64,000 bases of DNA from Hemerocallis citrina (GCA_017893485.1 CM030366.1:205469798-205533797); one strand, 5' to 3'; shown: positions 11,020-24,506, numbered from the stretch's first letter. The notes: generated by a model from the letters alone, not told the origin. Program-made: numbers and translations.

Positions 11020-11022
<3 letters not shown>
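10735..11022 (-). pseudogene. Fragment of a second LINE (RT C-terminal region)
   Basis: The minus-strand frame reads CGFWRGV..., ISGVTFSIGNGKTTSFWKDK, WCGPINLKRRFP and EWKPRLTGALS. This aligns with the region SAIGNGRSTRFWWDKWCGP...WKPSFKGLLSP of the LINE at 6.4-10.4 kb but is clearly diverged. It is only about 95 codons long and ends in a long TA microsatellite. Confidence 0.75.

Positions 11023-11023
<1 letters not shown>

Positions 11024-11092
<69 letters not shown>
11024..11092. repeat. (TA)n microsatellite
   Basis: About 34 uninterrupted TA units, next to the LINE fragment. Confidence 0.95.
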
Positions 11093-11095
<3 letters not shown>

Positions 11096-11416
11096 AAACT
11101 CGTTTGGAGCCAGCCTCTCCATTCATCCTCCTACAGTCATTTGTAGTGTGTGATACAGTTGAGCTTCATGAGATCATAATGCTCTAACATTATGAGCTCA
11201 TAACATTTCATGAGCTCAAGATGCATGGAAATAATATAAACAGAGCTCATAATGCTGATACAGTTGAGCTTCCAAATCTTGTTGCCTGCTTCATATGTGA
11301 TATATGCTGATTTTGAGTTTCCTTCATGACATTATTATTACCAGAATGTGCCTTCAGTGCAAGGTTCCAAAAACGTATTCACATACATGAGGCATGGTTT
11401 GCCCCATCTGTAGAGA

Positions 11417-11730
11417 TCGGCCTCCGCTGGACCCACTAAAAGAGGCCGAGAAGAAAAAAAGGATCTACCATCAAAGACAAGGAAAAGAACAAAAGGATGA
11501 AGGGGCAGTCAAGCCATGCTACCTGGAAAAGCGAAACCGAGATGCAACTACGGCAATAGTTTGATTGGCTCATACACATGTATGTTGCTCGTGCTAATTG
11601 ATTTTTAGTCATTTTTTTGCTCATGCTACCTGGAAAAGTGAAACCGAGATGCAACTACGGCAACAGTTTGATTGGCTCATACACATGTAAGTTGCTCGTG
11701 CTAACTGATTTTTAGTCATTTTTTTGCTCC
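11417..11730 (+). pseudogene. Possible host exon, partly duplicated, with splice-donor variants
   Basis: After an acceptor-like TCTGTAG at 11416 an open frame reads SAGPTKRGREEKK..., then NKRMKGQSSHATWKSETEM, QLRQ, a TAG stop and FDWLIHM, followed by the donor GTATGT. The last 107 bp (11514-11621) are repeated directly (11622-11728). In the second copy the TAG reads CAG and the donor is the consensus GTAAGT. The lysine-rich composition hints at a nuclear protein, but I cannot name the gene. Neighbouring exons were not found. Confidence 0.4.
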
Positions 11731-11759
11731 TGGACTAAACATCTTAAGGGTTTGTAAAC

Positions 11760-11782
11760 CACCCCCCCCCCCCCCCCCCCCC
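11760..11782. repeat. Poly-C tract
   Basis: More than 20 consecutive C's followed by an A-run; possible assembly-sensitive site. Confidence 0.9.
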
Positions 11783-12104
11783 GAAAAAAAAGAAAGAATT
11801 TTTCCGGTATGTAATGTGAACTAATTAGCAATATTTACGATTAAATGTAAACAATTCAATTAGAGAAGTCAAATACTCTGTTCAAAGTATTACCCATCTA
11901 ATCATTATTTCTTTACGTGAGCATCGTCATGTTTCTTGAACCATTATTTGCTTCATGTTTATTAAATTATATACGCCAATAGGTATATTATCATGCGGAT
12001 TGGATTAGGGGCTGCTTACTTTGGTTCTAATGTTAATACCCCCATTGTGCATATGGTTTTTATCCCTCGTATAGGTTAGTCTTTATTAGACTTACCTGCA
12101 TCCA

Positions 12105-13420
12105 TGATTAGAATTTTCGAATAACATTCCCCTTGATGAAAGTCATAGCTAAGCCTCGTCTTTTTTTTTTCCCCAAAGCAAATAACCATGGTTCGTTTTA
12201 GAGAAGGTGAAAGTAAGGGTTTTTACGTAATGATCAGAATTAAAAGGTTCAATTCTAAGAAAAAGAAACTGCATTAATATATGTAATGGAGCATTTGTAC
12301 CAAGCGAAGCTATTAACAAAATTTTCCATGAATACAGATATAAGCATACTATAAAATTCACAAATGCACTAACCTATAACCATAAAGAAAGAAAAACAAA
12401 AACAAAACAAAATTTAACTTTGTAAGATTAATCAACTGATGTAATCCTCTTCAAACTTTTCAGCTACTGAATCTTCTCCATTCCTTCTCCTCTTCAATTC
12501 ACCATCAACTACAGTGCACTTGTCTTCTTCGTCTGATACTTCTATCTCTGCTGCTGGATCCCTTGTTTCTACAGGAAATCCAGAATCACCATCATTATCT
12601 TTTGTCCTTCTGTTTTCTTACAACTCGACTTCTATGCTTTTTTCCAAATTTAATTACTCTCTCCACCATACCTGTAATGTTTTGAGTTTGAGCCAAAATC
12701 AAATCACAATTATGTTAACCTCCTCATCCTATCACGAAAAAAGAACCTATGCTCAGCGGAACTATAAAATGATACATGAGAACTGTATGAAGAAATAAGA
12801 ACAGCAGAAACAAACCGAAAACCAACAACATCATCAAGGTATTTCTGACAGATTCAAATTCACAATCTTTGATTTTGAACCTTGCACACAAGGTATCAAA
12901 CCAATCATCACCTAGATTGCAACCACCTTCATTACCTCTTCGTCCTTTTTTTTTAAATTCTACTATCCATCTCCTTCTTACTTATCACCCCTAGTACGGA
13001 GTTTGAGAGGAGTATTAAGGTGGTGACGACAAGGGAGGATTCTGTGATGGAGACAAGTAAAGGAAGCGGTCTTTTAGAATAAGGAAACGAATGCAGGAAT
13101 TTGTGTGTAGAAAGGTATGCCAAAGAGGAGTTGAAGGGAATTCATGGCTAGTTTGAGAAGTACAAGCGAGGGTAAAAGGATGTGGAGGTTGAGGTTTGTA
13201 TATATCTTAGGAAGTTTGAATTTGTGGGGAGAACGAGTTGAATTGGAATAAGATTTGGAGTCTAGAGATATATATAGATGAAAAAGGAGATTGGATATAT
13301 AAGTTTAATTTAATTTAACAAATATTTGCATCTAAAACATTTCAGAGTTGTCTTTGGTTGTGATCGATCCATACGACTAGTGCTGATCCCTATCTGGCTA
13401 GAGAAAATTTATTTATATAA
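12105..13420. repeat. Segmental duplicate of the window start (type I gene unit)
   Basis: The interval 12105-12720 matches 1-620 with few differences. The upstream part (13250-13380) matches 2565-2720 and 21830-21950. This defines repeated type I gene units spread by local duplication. Confidence 0.8.
12432..13145 (-). pseudogene. Type I small membrane-protein pseudogene
   Basis: On the minus strand ATG at 13143-13145 opens with MNSLQLLFGIPFY, matching LLLGIPFYFNVP of the paralogue at 21.4-21.7 kb, then hits a stop and frameshifts within about 25 codons. Further on, the block encoding the CLxTRY-like CARL region (ACCTTGCACACAAGGTATCA at 12876) and the acidic tail ending in FEEDYIS are recognisable. 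Several frameshifts and stops make it non-functional. The promoter side keeps a TATA-like TATATAT near 13200. Confidence 0.6.
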
Positions 13421-13929
13421 ACTAAATTCAAATACTGATAACAAGCCATTAATTTTGAAACTTTAAGATAAATGACATATCGCCTTATCCATAGGATTTT
13501 GCAAAGTTATTTTGTTTAATTTAATTTAATTTAATTATTTATATATATTTTTTCTTTCTTTCTTTTTTTATTTTCTAGAACATGGTCGTGGTTACCCACA
13601 TTGCACATAATAACAGATTGTTGAAAGGGACTCGAATATCCAACCTCTTGTCCATTAGGAAAGAGGCTTACCAATATACCACAAGTGAGACTCGCTTGAC
13701 AAAGTGAGTTGGGTCGATCATGGGATAGGTATCATGACATGATCCCAATTATTGGGCCACTTTTTAAAAGGAAGTGATTGAAAAAGCATAGCTGTATGCG
13801 TATTATAGTAGTGGCTGAATGTACCAAAGCAAGTTTATAGTATTACTTTTTGTAGTGTAGCTATTATTTATCGTCGTCCCCTCCATCGCTGATTAGTGGC
13901 TGAATTGAGATGAGACCAGCGGATGCTAT
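13421..13929. other. Intergenic stretch before the nested LTRs
   Basis: Contains (AATTT)n-like and CTTT-rich low-complexity sequence (13507-13570). No gene seen. It ends with the target site GCTAT of the outer LTR. Confidence 0.4.
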
Positions 13930-14474
13930 TGTAACGCCCCGAATTCCAAATAGGACCGAATTCGAGATTCCACAGGATCTTTACACTTCACTTCGTACAA
14001 TTTTACAAGGAAATTTAAACTTTTCATCATACATCAGAGTTTTTTACATTTGTTTACACAGCAGAAGATAAAATGAAGTACAACAATGAAAATAGTATAC
14101 AACTTGCAACAACCTTTAATATGTAATTAATCAACAACATCGAATCAACTTTATTCCTTCTTGAAAATCCAACTTCTGCATATAAGACTGTGGGCACGTC
14201 AGTTGCTTACAACCGACGAAAATGTTATACACAGCCATCCTCTCTATGCCGAAAATATAACGATCTGAAAATTTTAACAAACCATAAACTTGAATGCAAA
14301 TAAAGTGTTAAATGTGACTACACTAAACATGTAAGTGTATGCGATGTCTTAATGCCTATTGCAGATATTTTATACTAAGATGACACTAATGCATACTTGT
14401 TCAGATTCTATGCATCCCATACTACATAGGTCCGAGGGCAAGTACCTATGTGCTCCACATTAAAGGGTTCGATC

Positions 14475-14850
14475 CCTCACCATGAAAACTACCCAGTAAT
14501 AAAGCAAAGTTTAGACATTCCACGAGTACGGATCCCAGTCCCAGAGTACGGATCGCAGTTCTAGAGTACACTGCCCGACTATTATACGTATATACACTGG
14601 AGTATATACATATATACACTGGAGTCCCAGAGTATACATCGTGTGAACCTCCCACAAGTGCCCCTCTAGTCCCGGTATACGTATATACACTGGAGTACGA
14701 CAAACTATCCGCCCAACTATGCATAGTCCCAGATTTCAAATAAAAGCTCGTCTCCATCGAAGCAACCTCAGTCCCGGAGTACACCGTCCGACTGGGTCTA
14801 TAGTCCCGAAGTACATCCCCCGACTATATAGAGTGCCCCACTTACGTTTG
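14475..14850. repeat. Imperfect minisatellite inside the outer solo LTR
   Basis: Repeated AGTCCC(A/G)GAGTAC, ATATACACTGGAGT and CCCGACTAT blocks. It lies next to CATCCCATACTACATAGG, the counterpart of a block that follows the variable cassette in the related LTRs at 16.8, 23.8, 28.3 and 39.5 kb. Confidence 0.6.
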
Positions 14851-16637
14851 CCCAGGTTTACTACATCTTCTTCTAAGTGCCTAGTTCTTAAGTTCAAGAC
14901 ATGAATAAATTATCATACTAGAGTTAGTCTTACCCCCCACCGGACTTAATCACAAATATCGAGATAGCTCAATGGGCATATCTCAAAAATATAACTCAAA
15001 TCAACAATGCCAGTACCCGGGGTCTAACTAAACTCTAAATCACAACCTTTCATGTACAAGAATCCATGGGTATACATACCCTTCAATAATCATGTATTAA
15101 TCTTTGTTATATTCATATCTTCAACTTAATCAATCTCATGAAATTCACTTATTCACAATTCTGTCAAAAACAACATTTTCTTTTCTTGAACTCATAACAT
15201 AAAGTAATTACTTCAAATCTCATAATTTAATCACATATGGTATCTTGAACCACATCAAGTGTTCTTACTTAACCAAAATAATTATTAAATCTCATTAAGA
15301 GAAAAAAATCAATTGCATTGCCAAATTTAATCTTCTTATAATCAAAGGTCATACTCTTGAATAAATTTTCAAATTCATCAACTTATCAATTTCACTTTTA
15401 ATTATGTTCTTCTCGCACTCCCAGTGCTTCTCAAAAATACCCATTGAGCATATATAAAAATAAAATGGTTTTAGACTTAAAGTCAGGGCCTTCACATATA
15501 AAAATATTTTTTAGAAATAGTCAGAGCCCCACATATTGAAAAAAATGTTTTAGAAACAAATCAGAACCTCCACCATTTGGAAAAAGGGGTTTAGAAACAC
15601 GTCAAAACCTCCATAAAGGTTCGAACTCAAGCCAGCAAGAAGAAGGCCTTATGCCCAACCAAGGGGCCAAGTGCGCCCACGTGGGAGAAGTACACTTGGG
15701 GTTTTAAATACCCCAAACTCCCCTACTTCATTCTGTTTAAGAAAAGTTTTCTGAAAGCCTCGACTGATTCATCTCTTTTAGAAATATACGTGCATTCAAT
15801 CTTTACGGTTCCATCGATTAAATACGGTCAACCCACGCACTCCAAAATAATTTGAGAACAAAATATTGAATTCTAAGGCAACAATAAGTTCACGCAATGA
15901 AAATTTCTACCGCGTGAAGAGTAACTCAATTTTCGCTACAATTTGTGAAAATGTCAATTTTACTTCAATATATATACTCTTTCATTCCCATTAGCAATAA
16001 GAAAATTTTTCTCTTGGTAAATTGAATTCGTATTTTATAAAAATATCTACTTTTCTAAAGTGAACACAAATGAATAATTCACATGCTAATTTATGAAATT
16101 TCTAAACTTTAATTCTTCAAATCTATTTTAATTAACATGCAATTCACTCAAAATTTTAGAATTTATCTATCACACACATCACAAATCATGAGAGCAAACT
16201 AACAATTCTACATTAGTAATTTAAATTTTAGAGTATCTACACATGCAACTACTTAATAAATTAGAAAGTATAAAAGATCACCCACCCAAGAAATGTTGAT
16301 TTCTTGCAATTTTCACTCCTAGAGTGAGAGCTCCTAGAAACTCCGCTTTGCCTCCTCGAATTCCGCGCGCAATAAAACTCCCCAAATTTTCCATTCGGCC
16401 AAGCATCAGCAGCAGTCCAACTTCATCTCATTTTCAGCCAAGCAACAGGAAAATAATCTCTTCATATATATGTACATATATATATAGAATTATATATAAT
16501 ATATGTATGTACACACATGAAGGAACATGATATAGGTGTGCATAGGAGGAGTAGGAAATAGTGGCTTGCTGGATGTGAGGCTTGCTTTCGGACATGACAG
16601 AGCAAGGAAAAGGAAAGAGGGAGAGAAAGAAATGAAT

Positions 16638-16638
<1 letters not shown>

Positions 16639-16712
<74 letters not shown>
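16639..16712. repeat. (TA)n microsatellite
   Basis: Long uninterrupted TA run in the outer LTR, near its inferred promoter. Confidence 0.95.
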
Positions 16713-16718
<6 letters not shown>

Positions 16719-17671
16719 GGTATATATATGTATACACTCATTGTTTGGTGGACAAATGGAGAAGCAAATGAGAATGCTGGCTTTTGGCTTGATTGTGACT
16801 TGATCGGCAGTAGACAGAGAAAGAGAGATGGAGAGATGTCACGCCCTGCTTACCAAAAATACGGAATACGAGCACGTAACATTGGCCCAGCGAATGACTA
16901 ACGTCCCCCATAAACTGTTTATCCGATCAACTCAATAATATAAACAATACAGAATAATTGTGCAGGCAATAATAATAATTTCATTAACAAAATACTTGGA
17001 ATGAAGCAATAAAAATATCCAAATACAATAATAATCCAACGTCTAAAAACAAATAACAATATTCGGGACATAAATCCAATACAATAATAAATCCAATCCC
17101 AAATAATAACAAGTCTCAATCCATTAAGTTTATTAAAGCAATAAGCCATTAGAAAGCAGTAGTCTTCAGACTGTTTGTTCTCCAACTTCAGCAGGCAACT
17201 GTTCTCCAAAATATGCAATTTAATAAATTACAGGAAGAGGAAAAGAAAACAGAACGCTCGCCAATGCAAGTTACGGGCCGCTTGTAGTGCAGGCACAAGT
17301 ACATGGAAAAGAGATAACTATAACATGGAATAGGCATGATAATAAAATATAACAACTAGTATGGCAAGATGAACAAGTGTAAGTATCATGTAATAAGTGT
17401 CGAGTGAACAAGTATCATGTAATATTCGATATCAATAGGAACAATGATGAATAGTATGCAATATCGATGTTGTGTGAATCCTTAAGTCTATTCTTCATTT
17501 TAATCCTAACTAATGCATGTACTACTGTGTCCCACGTGTGTCGTACCACATGTTTGATGCATACAATCAATTGCGTTTAGACTGAGTAGCGAATTCTATA
17601 GATCATGTGTCGGTACGGTAATCACTGATACGGTACAATATTGTTGCTCGATACATTACGGTGTTTCAATG

Positions 17672-17785
17672 ATTCATTGATGCATTGGTACATTGGTACA
17701 TTTATACATTGGTACATTGATACATTGGTACATTGGTACATTGGTACATTGGTACATTGGTACATTGATACATTGATACGATTCA
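17672..17785. repeat. (GGTACATT)n minisatellite cassette in the LTR
   Basis: About a dozen 8-bp units (TACATTGG/TACATTGA). It is bounded by the family-wide anchors AATTCTATAGATCATG...TCGG on one side and GATACAGTCATTATA on the other. Confidence 0.85.
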
Positions 17786-18446
17786 TTGGTGCAATACACG
17801 AAAGATTGAGGTGCCGTAGTCAGCGCTCCACAATCAATCGATAAACACTGGCCGATACAGTCATTATATTACTCACTACTTAAGTCTTTTCCTTAAACCC
17901 CTGCTTGTAAATTATTTTATTAATGCAACAATACAATATGCAATCTAGATACATGAGATGAACAATAGTATCAATAGGAGAACAATAAGGTGATAACATG
18001 GAATATGGTGTATTTGATGTCCAAACAACATGGTATAAGTATAACACGAATAACACATCAAATATAGATATCTCAAGATAGCATGAACATATACATCAAA
18101 AGTGGTCAACCTAGGTTAATTCATGTCATATATGTCGTGAGGCAACTATGGTCAAATCATCACAATATAGACAATATCAACAAGGGGTTTCACACATAAA
18201 TTGTCTCTAGAACCTAACTACATTACAAGCGGTATTTTGTACTTGTATATGCAAAGAAATTTAATACAAGTTACTTGCCTGTTAGATGAAGAAATTGAAT
18301 ACCAAGAATAACGGAATAAGGATCCCGAAGCAACGAACCCACGAACTAATTCAACCCACCAAATAGCACGTGCAATATATGAGCCAAATCAACACAGCAC
18401 CCAAAGAGACAAAGCAACTCAGCACACAAAGAGACAACAACAACAG

Positions 18447-18450
<4 letters not shown>

Positions 18451-18496
<46 letters not shown>
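18451..18496. repeat. (GA)n microsatellite
   Basis: About 22 GA units preceding the GC-rich leader part of the LTR (18490-18790). Open frames in this leader are probably not genes. Confidence 0.9.
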
Positions 18497-19345
18497 AGTG
18501 ATGGCAGCAACTATAGGAGATCGGCAATGGCAGCTCTCGGAATCTGGCCGACGTCGACGAGGTGGGTCGACGGCAGCATCGCGGCTTCGACGCGACGGAA
18601 ACAGAGAAAGGGCACTGTTGGCTGAGCTCAGGATCTGGCTTGGCATCGAAGGCGTTCAGTTTGGGCTGGAACAAAGAGACCGTAGGGGGTTTCGGCTGCT
18701 GTGGCGGCGCTCAGGGCGTCGACGGGAGGTGGGACGACGAAGAGAAGGTTCACCGGGGGAGGGGATGTGGTCGGAGAAGATGAACGGAATAGGGTTGGGG
18801 TGATTTAGGCGGGAAAACACAGGGAGAGAGAGAGAACAGGAGGAGAGAGGAGAGAGAATAAGTGGCTAGGATTTCAATAATGTGTAATTTTTAGGGTTTG
18901 CAGTAGAGTTGTATTGATAGGGTACAAATAGGGTACTGTGTTAGTGGTTTAGGGTTCAATAAAAATAGTTTTGGGTCAAGAACACATCAAATTGGGTTTT
19001 AGAGTTCAATAAGAGATAGATCAAAATTAATCGGGTTTAAAAAAAAATACCCACAATTAAATATAAGAAGAAAGATTAAACAAAAATAGCTCAATCAAGA
19101 AGAACGAATAATTTCATGAACAAGTATTTAAATCCAATTAGATACATACAAATAAGAAAAAAAAATATATAAATTGGGCTTGGAAAATAAATTAGATATC
19201 ACTAACAAAATTTGTTCAAGTACAATAATAAAATAATTTAATAGATGAATTTTAATTAAATAATCAAGAAACGATAATTTATTATTATAATAATAAAATC
19301 ATACAATAAAATAATATCTGGGTTTAACAATTTACTAAAATGACT

Positions 19346-19500
<155 letters not shown>

Positions 19501-20905
19501 GGACTCACATACAAATAGTTGATCAATAAGATCTAGAAAATAAGATCAAAACACATCATTATTTGAAATGAATAAATTTTCGATTAGAAAAACACTTTAA
19601 TATGAAATCCAAAATAATTTTAACAAATAATGAATTTATAATATCGAAATACAGAAAATATTCAGAAAATACGTATTTACGGGAACGAGGATTACAAGAG
19701 ATTAAGAGCAAATGAATGGGTATTAGGGGTATATAGAGTACCTATAATAGAGTAATAACTACTCTCCATGACTCCACTCATCCACTCTCCAGCTTTCCAA
19801 TTCCTAACTCCCGATCTCTCTTTCTACCCATAACTGATCAAGAACAGGAAAAGCCCAATTCTAACTTCATTATAAGACCAATAAACAAGTATAATAAACT
19901 GAAGTATATTATATATATATAATACTATATATCGTGGCTAATAAATTGAAGAAGTCAAAATTTAATTCATTCTAGAAATCTATTGACAAAGTCACCTTCA
20001 TGCACAAATAAAAATAAACACACATACTCCAAAAATTTATTTTGAAAACGAATACGCTCAAATACGCGCACCGAAACACGTACTTCGCACGTAAAAATAT
20101 TAAAATATGAAATTCGGTTTTTATCAATGGAAAATTATTAAAATATAATCGAAAACAGTATAAAAAAATATATTTATTAATTTATACGTTCCACGACGTA
20201 ATCACTACGTACGTAGAAAGCACGTGCATTACACGTATAAAAATTATTTTAATCAAAATAGAGAAAAATGAATTTCCATTTTATAAAAATAGATTTGAAT
20301 ACCTAAAATTAATAGAAAATATTACACGTAGCGGTGGAAATACATAATCGATACGTGCATCAAAAACACGTAAAAAACACGTAAAAATGCAGAGATTGAA
20401 ATTTAATATTTTAGTTGATTTAAATAGGATAAAATAAATATACGAAAAATGCATAAATAGTCAGAAATCACAATACGTAATGAAAACACGTTACAAATAT
20501 TACCAGTAATGGTACAAAATACACGTGCGTAACACACAAGGGCAAAATTATTATTTTCAATTTTGCAGGGTGTTACAGCTACAAAGCCATAAACCTCATG
20601 TAGTATCTTTGGAAATAAAGATGTGATCTAATCTTCCGAAGAGTTGGTTGCTTGCAAGCATTGTCACTATTTACCATTACTACTAAAAATAAAATTTAAT
20701 AAATGTGATTGCCTATCTAAAAAAAGAAAAAAAAGAAAAAAAAAAGAAAAAAAAGGGAGGACTAAGAAGGCTAATTTCTAAAAGAAAACTAATACAATTG
20801 TGAACCAATTCAGCCAAATAATGTTCCAAACCGATAAACAAAAGGTTTTGCAAAAATTAGAACAGAGGCAATAGAACGAAAATTCTCAAACTTATTACAA
20901 ATTAA

Positions 20906-21673
20906 TCAACTAAAAATTTGATCTACTTCCACAATCTTCTCTTCGACCTTTTCTACTACTGATTCCTCTTCATCTCCTTCAGAATCTGAACCCGAATACT
21001 CATCTGATACTAATTCTTCTTCATCTCCTTCTGAATCTGAATTTGAATCCTCTTCTGAATACTCTTCTGCTGCTGATTCTTCTTCATCTCCTTTAGAATA
21101 TGAACCCGAATCAATCTCTGCACACGGTCCACTTTTTTGCTTCTCTCTTTTTTCAATTCTTTTAAGGTTCCTCAACTTATTATTATAAGCGAACCGACGC
21201 AAGGCACAGGTGAACTCATCCACCTGATGATAGAATTCTAAGCTTGCCGGAAGTACCAAAAGCAACCACCAGCTTCTATAAACAATGCACAAGAGAACAA
21301 TGTTAAATACGAGCAACAGAGTCGAATAACAATTCAATGTCTGCATGTTCATTCTCGTCAAATAAAGTTGCTAACGTTTGCTCTTGATCAACCTTGCACA
21401 CAAGTAATCAAACCAATCACCAGGGAGATCACCACCATCTAAATAGTCACCTCGCCCCATTTGTTTAAGTACATTATACATCTCCTTCGCCTCAATTACT
21501 TCTAGAACTATGGTTGAGATGAGTATCAATGCAGCCGCGACAAAAGAGGATACTGAGATGGAGTAGAGGAAGAAAAGGAAGCGGTCCCTATAGAGAGCGA
21601 CAAATACTGATAGGGGAACATTGAAATAGAAAGGTATGCCTAAGAGGAGAGCTCTGGCTTGAAGATCATCCAT
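20906..21673 (-). pseudogene. Type I small membrane protein with acidic tail, one in-frame TAG
   Basis: ATG at 21671-21673 opens MDDLQARALLLGIPFYFN. Two hydrophobic segments follow, then GDWFDYLCARLIKSKR and a TAG (21371-21373). The same frame continues without shift (TRMNMQTLNCYS...) through a hydrophobic segment with RSWWLLLVLPASL and ends in an acidic tail of three repeats (SDSEGDEEE type) at 20906. The part after the TAG aligns with the region after DDWVDSLC in the type II protein (WLTL...CRGWWYLLVL), so both halves form one gene of about 255 codons. A TATA box (TATATATA, 21763-21772) is in place. Family unknown. It is either a young pseudogene or a readthrough/polymorphic allele. Confidence 0.6.
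20935..21110 (-). repeat. In-frame tandem repeats encoding an acidic tail
   Basis: Three diverged units of about 57 nt encode GDEEE-(S/L)-x-x-x-EYS-type blocks separated by serine/aspartate stretches. These are coding repeats of the type I gene. Confidence 0.7.
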
Positions 21674-21762
21674 GGTTGATTTGATGAGTAGAGAAGGAAA
21701 TTAAGAAGAGGAGACAAGAAAGTATTTGATGTAATTTGATGGAAGGATGTGGAGTTTGAGGT

Positions 21763-21772
21763 TATATATATA
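21763..21772 (-). promoter_or_regulatory. TATA box of the type I gene
   Basis: TATATATA about 90 bp upstream of the ATG at 21673. The position is comparable to the box of the type II gene. Confidence 0.5.
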
Positions 21773-22049
21773 GGTTCCGGCTTCCGAATTTGTATGGAGT
21801 TTTAGTGAATTGGAATTAGACTTGAAGTTTAGAGATATAGATGAAAGAAGATATTGGACAAATATACATATCAAATTAAATTAGCTCATATATATTTTAA
21901 ATTTCAGAATTCAGGTGTTTAGTTATGATATGAACTATAGGATTGATGAGGATCCATATTTATCCAGGAGAAATTTATATATACTAAATGTAACCATTAA
22001 TTACAAACATTGGCTTTGAAACTATAAGATAAACGCTGGATCTACTTGA

Positions 22050-22609
22050 TAACTAGTACGATAAACACGTATCCCTAACTTGGAGTTCATCGGGGTTGGG
22101 TTGCAATGTGATTGCGCATGTTTAAACTCTTTATAACCCGCATAAAGTTATGGATTTGGTAAACTTTACCGGCCCAGAATTCTGCCTACCTATTCTGGGG
22201 TACTCTCGTTAATCACCTTAGAAGCGATTTAGTTATGTTGTTAATCATGCAGGTTTTTTGATAATAAACTTTTAAATACTATAGGAGTGTTTAACACCAA
22301 ATTAACATTTGAATAACAAAGCCGCTGAGTTGAGTAGAGGAGTTCAGAAGGTGTATACTGAATTGACTGGAAGTTTTTTTGGTGTTTTGTATATGTATTG
22401 AAGTAAATTTTCTGATGGAATAATATGAACCTTTTTTTATATAAATATACTGAAAATATTTGTACTTCTCTTTGTTCTTTGGTTAATATATTATTTTATT
22501 ATGTTTGTTCCTTATTTTTCACCACACCAAAGGAAAAGGAGAAATATATAATTGGTTGATAGCTAGTTTTAGAAACAAATAGGTGAACTCAGAATAAATA
22601 TATATATAT
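22050..22609. other. Spacer between type I and type II units
   Basis: No gene seen. The part 22505-22600 (TTCCTTATTTTTCACCACACC) matches 3098-3185, the equivalent position upstream of the first type II gene, supporting duplication of a combined type I + type II unit. Confidence 0.45.
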
Positions 22610-22981
22610 GGGAAGTCTTCCGTTGTGCACCACCTATGGTGCACACAGCGTGTGCACTTGGCCTTCCCGCGCTTGTATCGACGATCCAAACCGTTCCTAT
22701 TGATATACACATCTAAATTAGTCTAAATATGTAAAATCAAATCATTTGAAATTCATTTGCCCATCCATTGAAGTGTTACAAAATTGTATGGCTGAAAATC
22801 ATTATTTTTTATGGTCACATGATGGATGGGCAAATGAATTTCAAATGGTTTGATTTTACATATTTAGAATAATTTAGATGTGTAGATCAGTGTGAACGGT
22901 TCGGATCGTCGATATGAAGGCGGGAAGGCCGAGCGCACACTAGTGCACACGGAGGGATGATGCACAATGGAAGATTTTCCT
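22610..22981. mobile_element. Foldback MITE with about 150-bp arms
   Basis: The left arm starts GGAAGTCTTCCGTTGTGCAC and the right arm ends GTGCACAATGGAAGATTTTCC. The arms (about 22610-22759 and 22825-22981) are near-perfect inverted copies including GGCCTTCCCGC, CGGATCGTCGAT and AAATTCATTTGCCCATCCAT. The element sits in TA repeats on both sides, so the exact target duplication cannot be read. It is non-coding. A partial relative is at 633-865. Confidence 0.8.
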
Positions 22982-24429
22982 ATATATATATATATGGATG
23001 ATTCATTAAGATCTGATCTTATTTCTTAGTTTAAGATCCTCCTTCACACTGATTTGAAGGCCATCCGATTGAGACTACCCAATTTATTTACTAAAAAAAG
23101 AAGAATAATATTCCAAACTAAAACGAAAAGTGCATGGAAATTATAAAAACGAATGCATACAATGAAATTCTCCAACTTATACCCATAAAGAAAACATGAC
23201 TAATTAATCAACTAAAGTCTAATCTATACACCTGATCTACTTTCCAATGCTGAGTTAATGTTTCAATTACTATAGTTCTCTGAACTTTTCTATTCATCCT
23301 CATCAATTAAACGTTTGTATGCAGTCCTTTGCAAATTCAAAGATGAATCCATCACCCAATAGACGAAGCCCACGTATCCCAGCACCAAAAGATACCACCA
23401 ACCTCTGCAAACAAGAGATAACCAAATGAACTGAACCACGAGCGCAAGGTATGAAAACAGCTTCACTAGTGTCAGCCACTTTCTACCGTAGTCTGCATCA
23501 TCTTTACTAATCCCCATGTAGAGGTTCTTACAAAGGCTATCAACCCAATCATCAACCTTATAATTGTAGACGCCTTTGTTACCTACACCTCCACTATCAT
23601 TATCCAATTTGTTGTCGATGATTGCATCTATAACTGGTCGAACAAACATTGAGGTGAGTATCAAGAAGGCAGGCACTAGGGATAACATTGAGAGAACGAG
23701 GATGACGTTAAGGAAGGGGCCAGCCATTAGGATAGCAGAGAGGACTAAGGCTGTAACCCCCATTCCTGATAATTAATATTTTCCGTGTATTTTCTATAAT
23801 TTTATTTTTGTAAATTTTTTTTCGTTTTAACTCATTTTGGATCTTCTATTAAAATCTTTTTTCAAATAATAGTATAAATTAGCCGTATTTTCTATTTTTA
23901 ATTTATCGACTATTTATGTTATTAATTTTCGGATTTTAATAAATTTGTTCAACTTAAATCCTATTTTGATGCATATCATTATTATTATTATTATTGTTAT
24001 TAGTATTAATAATTGTTGTTATTTTTGTTATTATCTTTGTTATTGGTATTACTATTTTTATCGCTATTATTATCATTATTATCATTATTATTTTGTTTTA
24101 AGCCCGAGCATGCTCAATTTATATGCAATTCACTTTTTGATTTAATGTATATATATGTGTGTGTATATATGAATATTTTAAATACGCTATTTTTCTTTCT
24201 TGATTATTTTATTTTTGATTGAATTTGTTCATGAAATTCTTCATTTTTCTTGATCGGGCCATTCTTGTTGATTCTATTATCTTTTATTTGATTGTGGGTA
24301 TTTTTAGTTGAACCCTATTGATTTAGATCTAGCTCTTATTTGAACCCTAAAACCCAATTCCAATTGTTCATGACCCAATTCCGCTATTATTGGACACTAA
24401 TTCACTAACTCAGTACTATAATTATACCC

Positions 24430-24437
24430 TATAAATA
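24430..24437 (+). promoter_or_regulatory. LTR promoter TATA box
   Basis: TATAAATA in the context CCCTATAAATACAACCCTAATG. The same box occurs at 40180-40187 in the intact solo LTR. A GC-rich leader follows in each. Confidence 0.6.
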
Positions 24438-24506
24438 CAACCCTAATGAAAACCCTAAATAATTGCACTTCTTCGAAACCCTAGCCGCTTATTCTCTCTC
24501 CTCTCT

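Noticed and set aside
13560..13770. Sequence AACATGGTCGTGGTTACCCAC... suspected as tRNA- or SINE-like
   Set aside because: No A/B box pair or cloverleaf could be drawn, and no poly(A) or target duplication was found.
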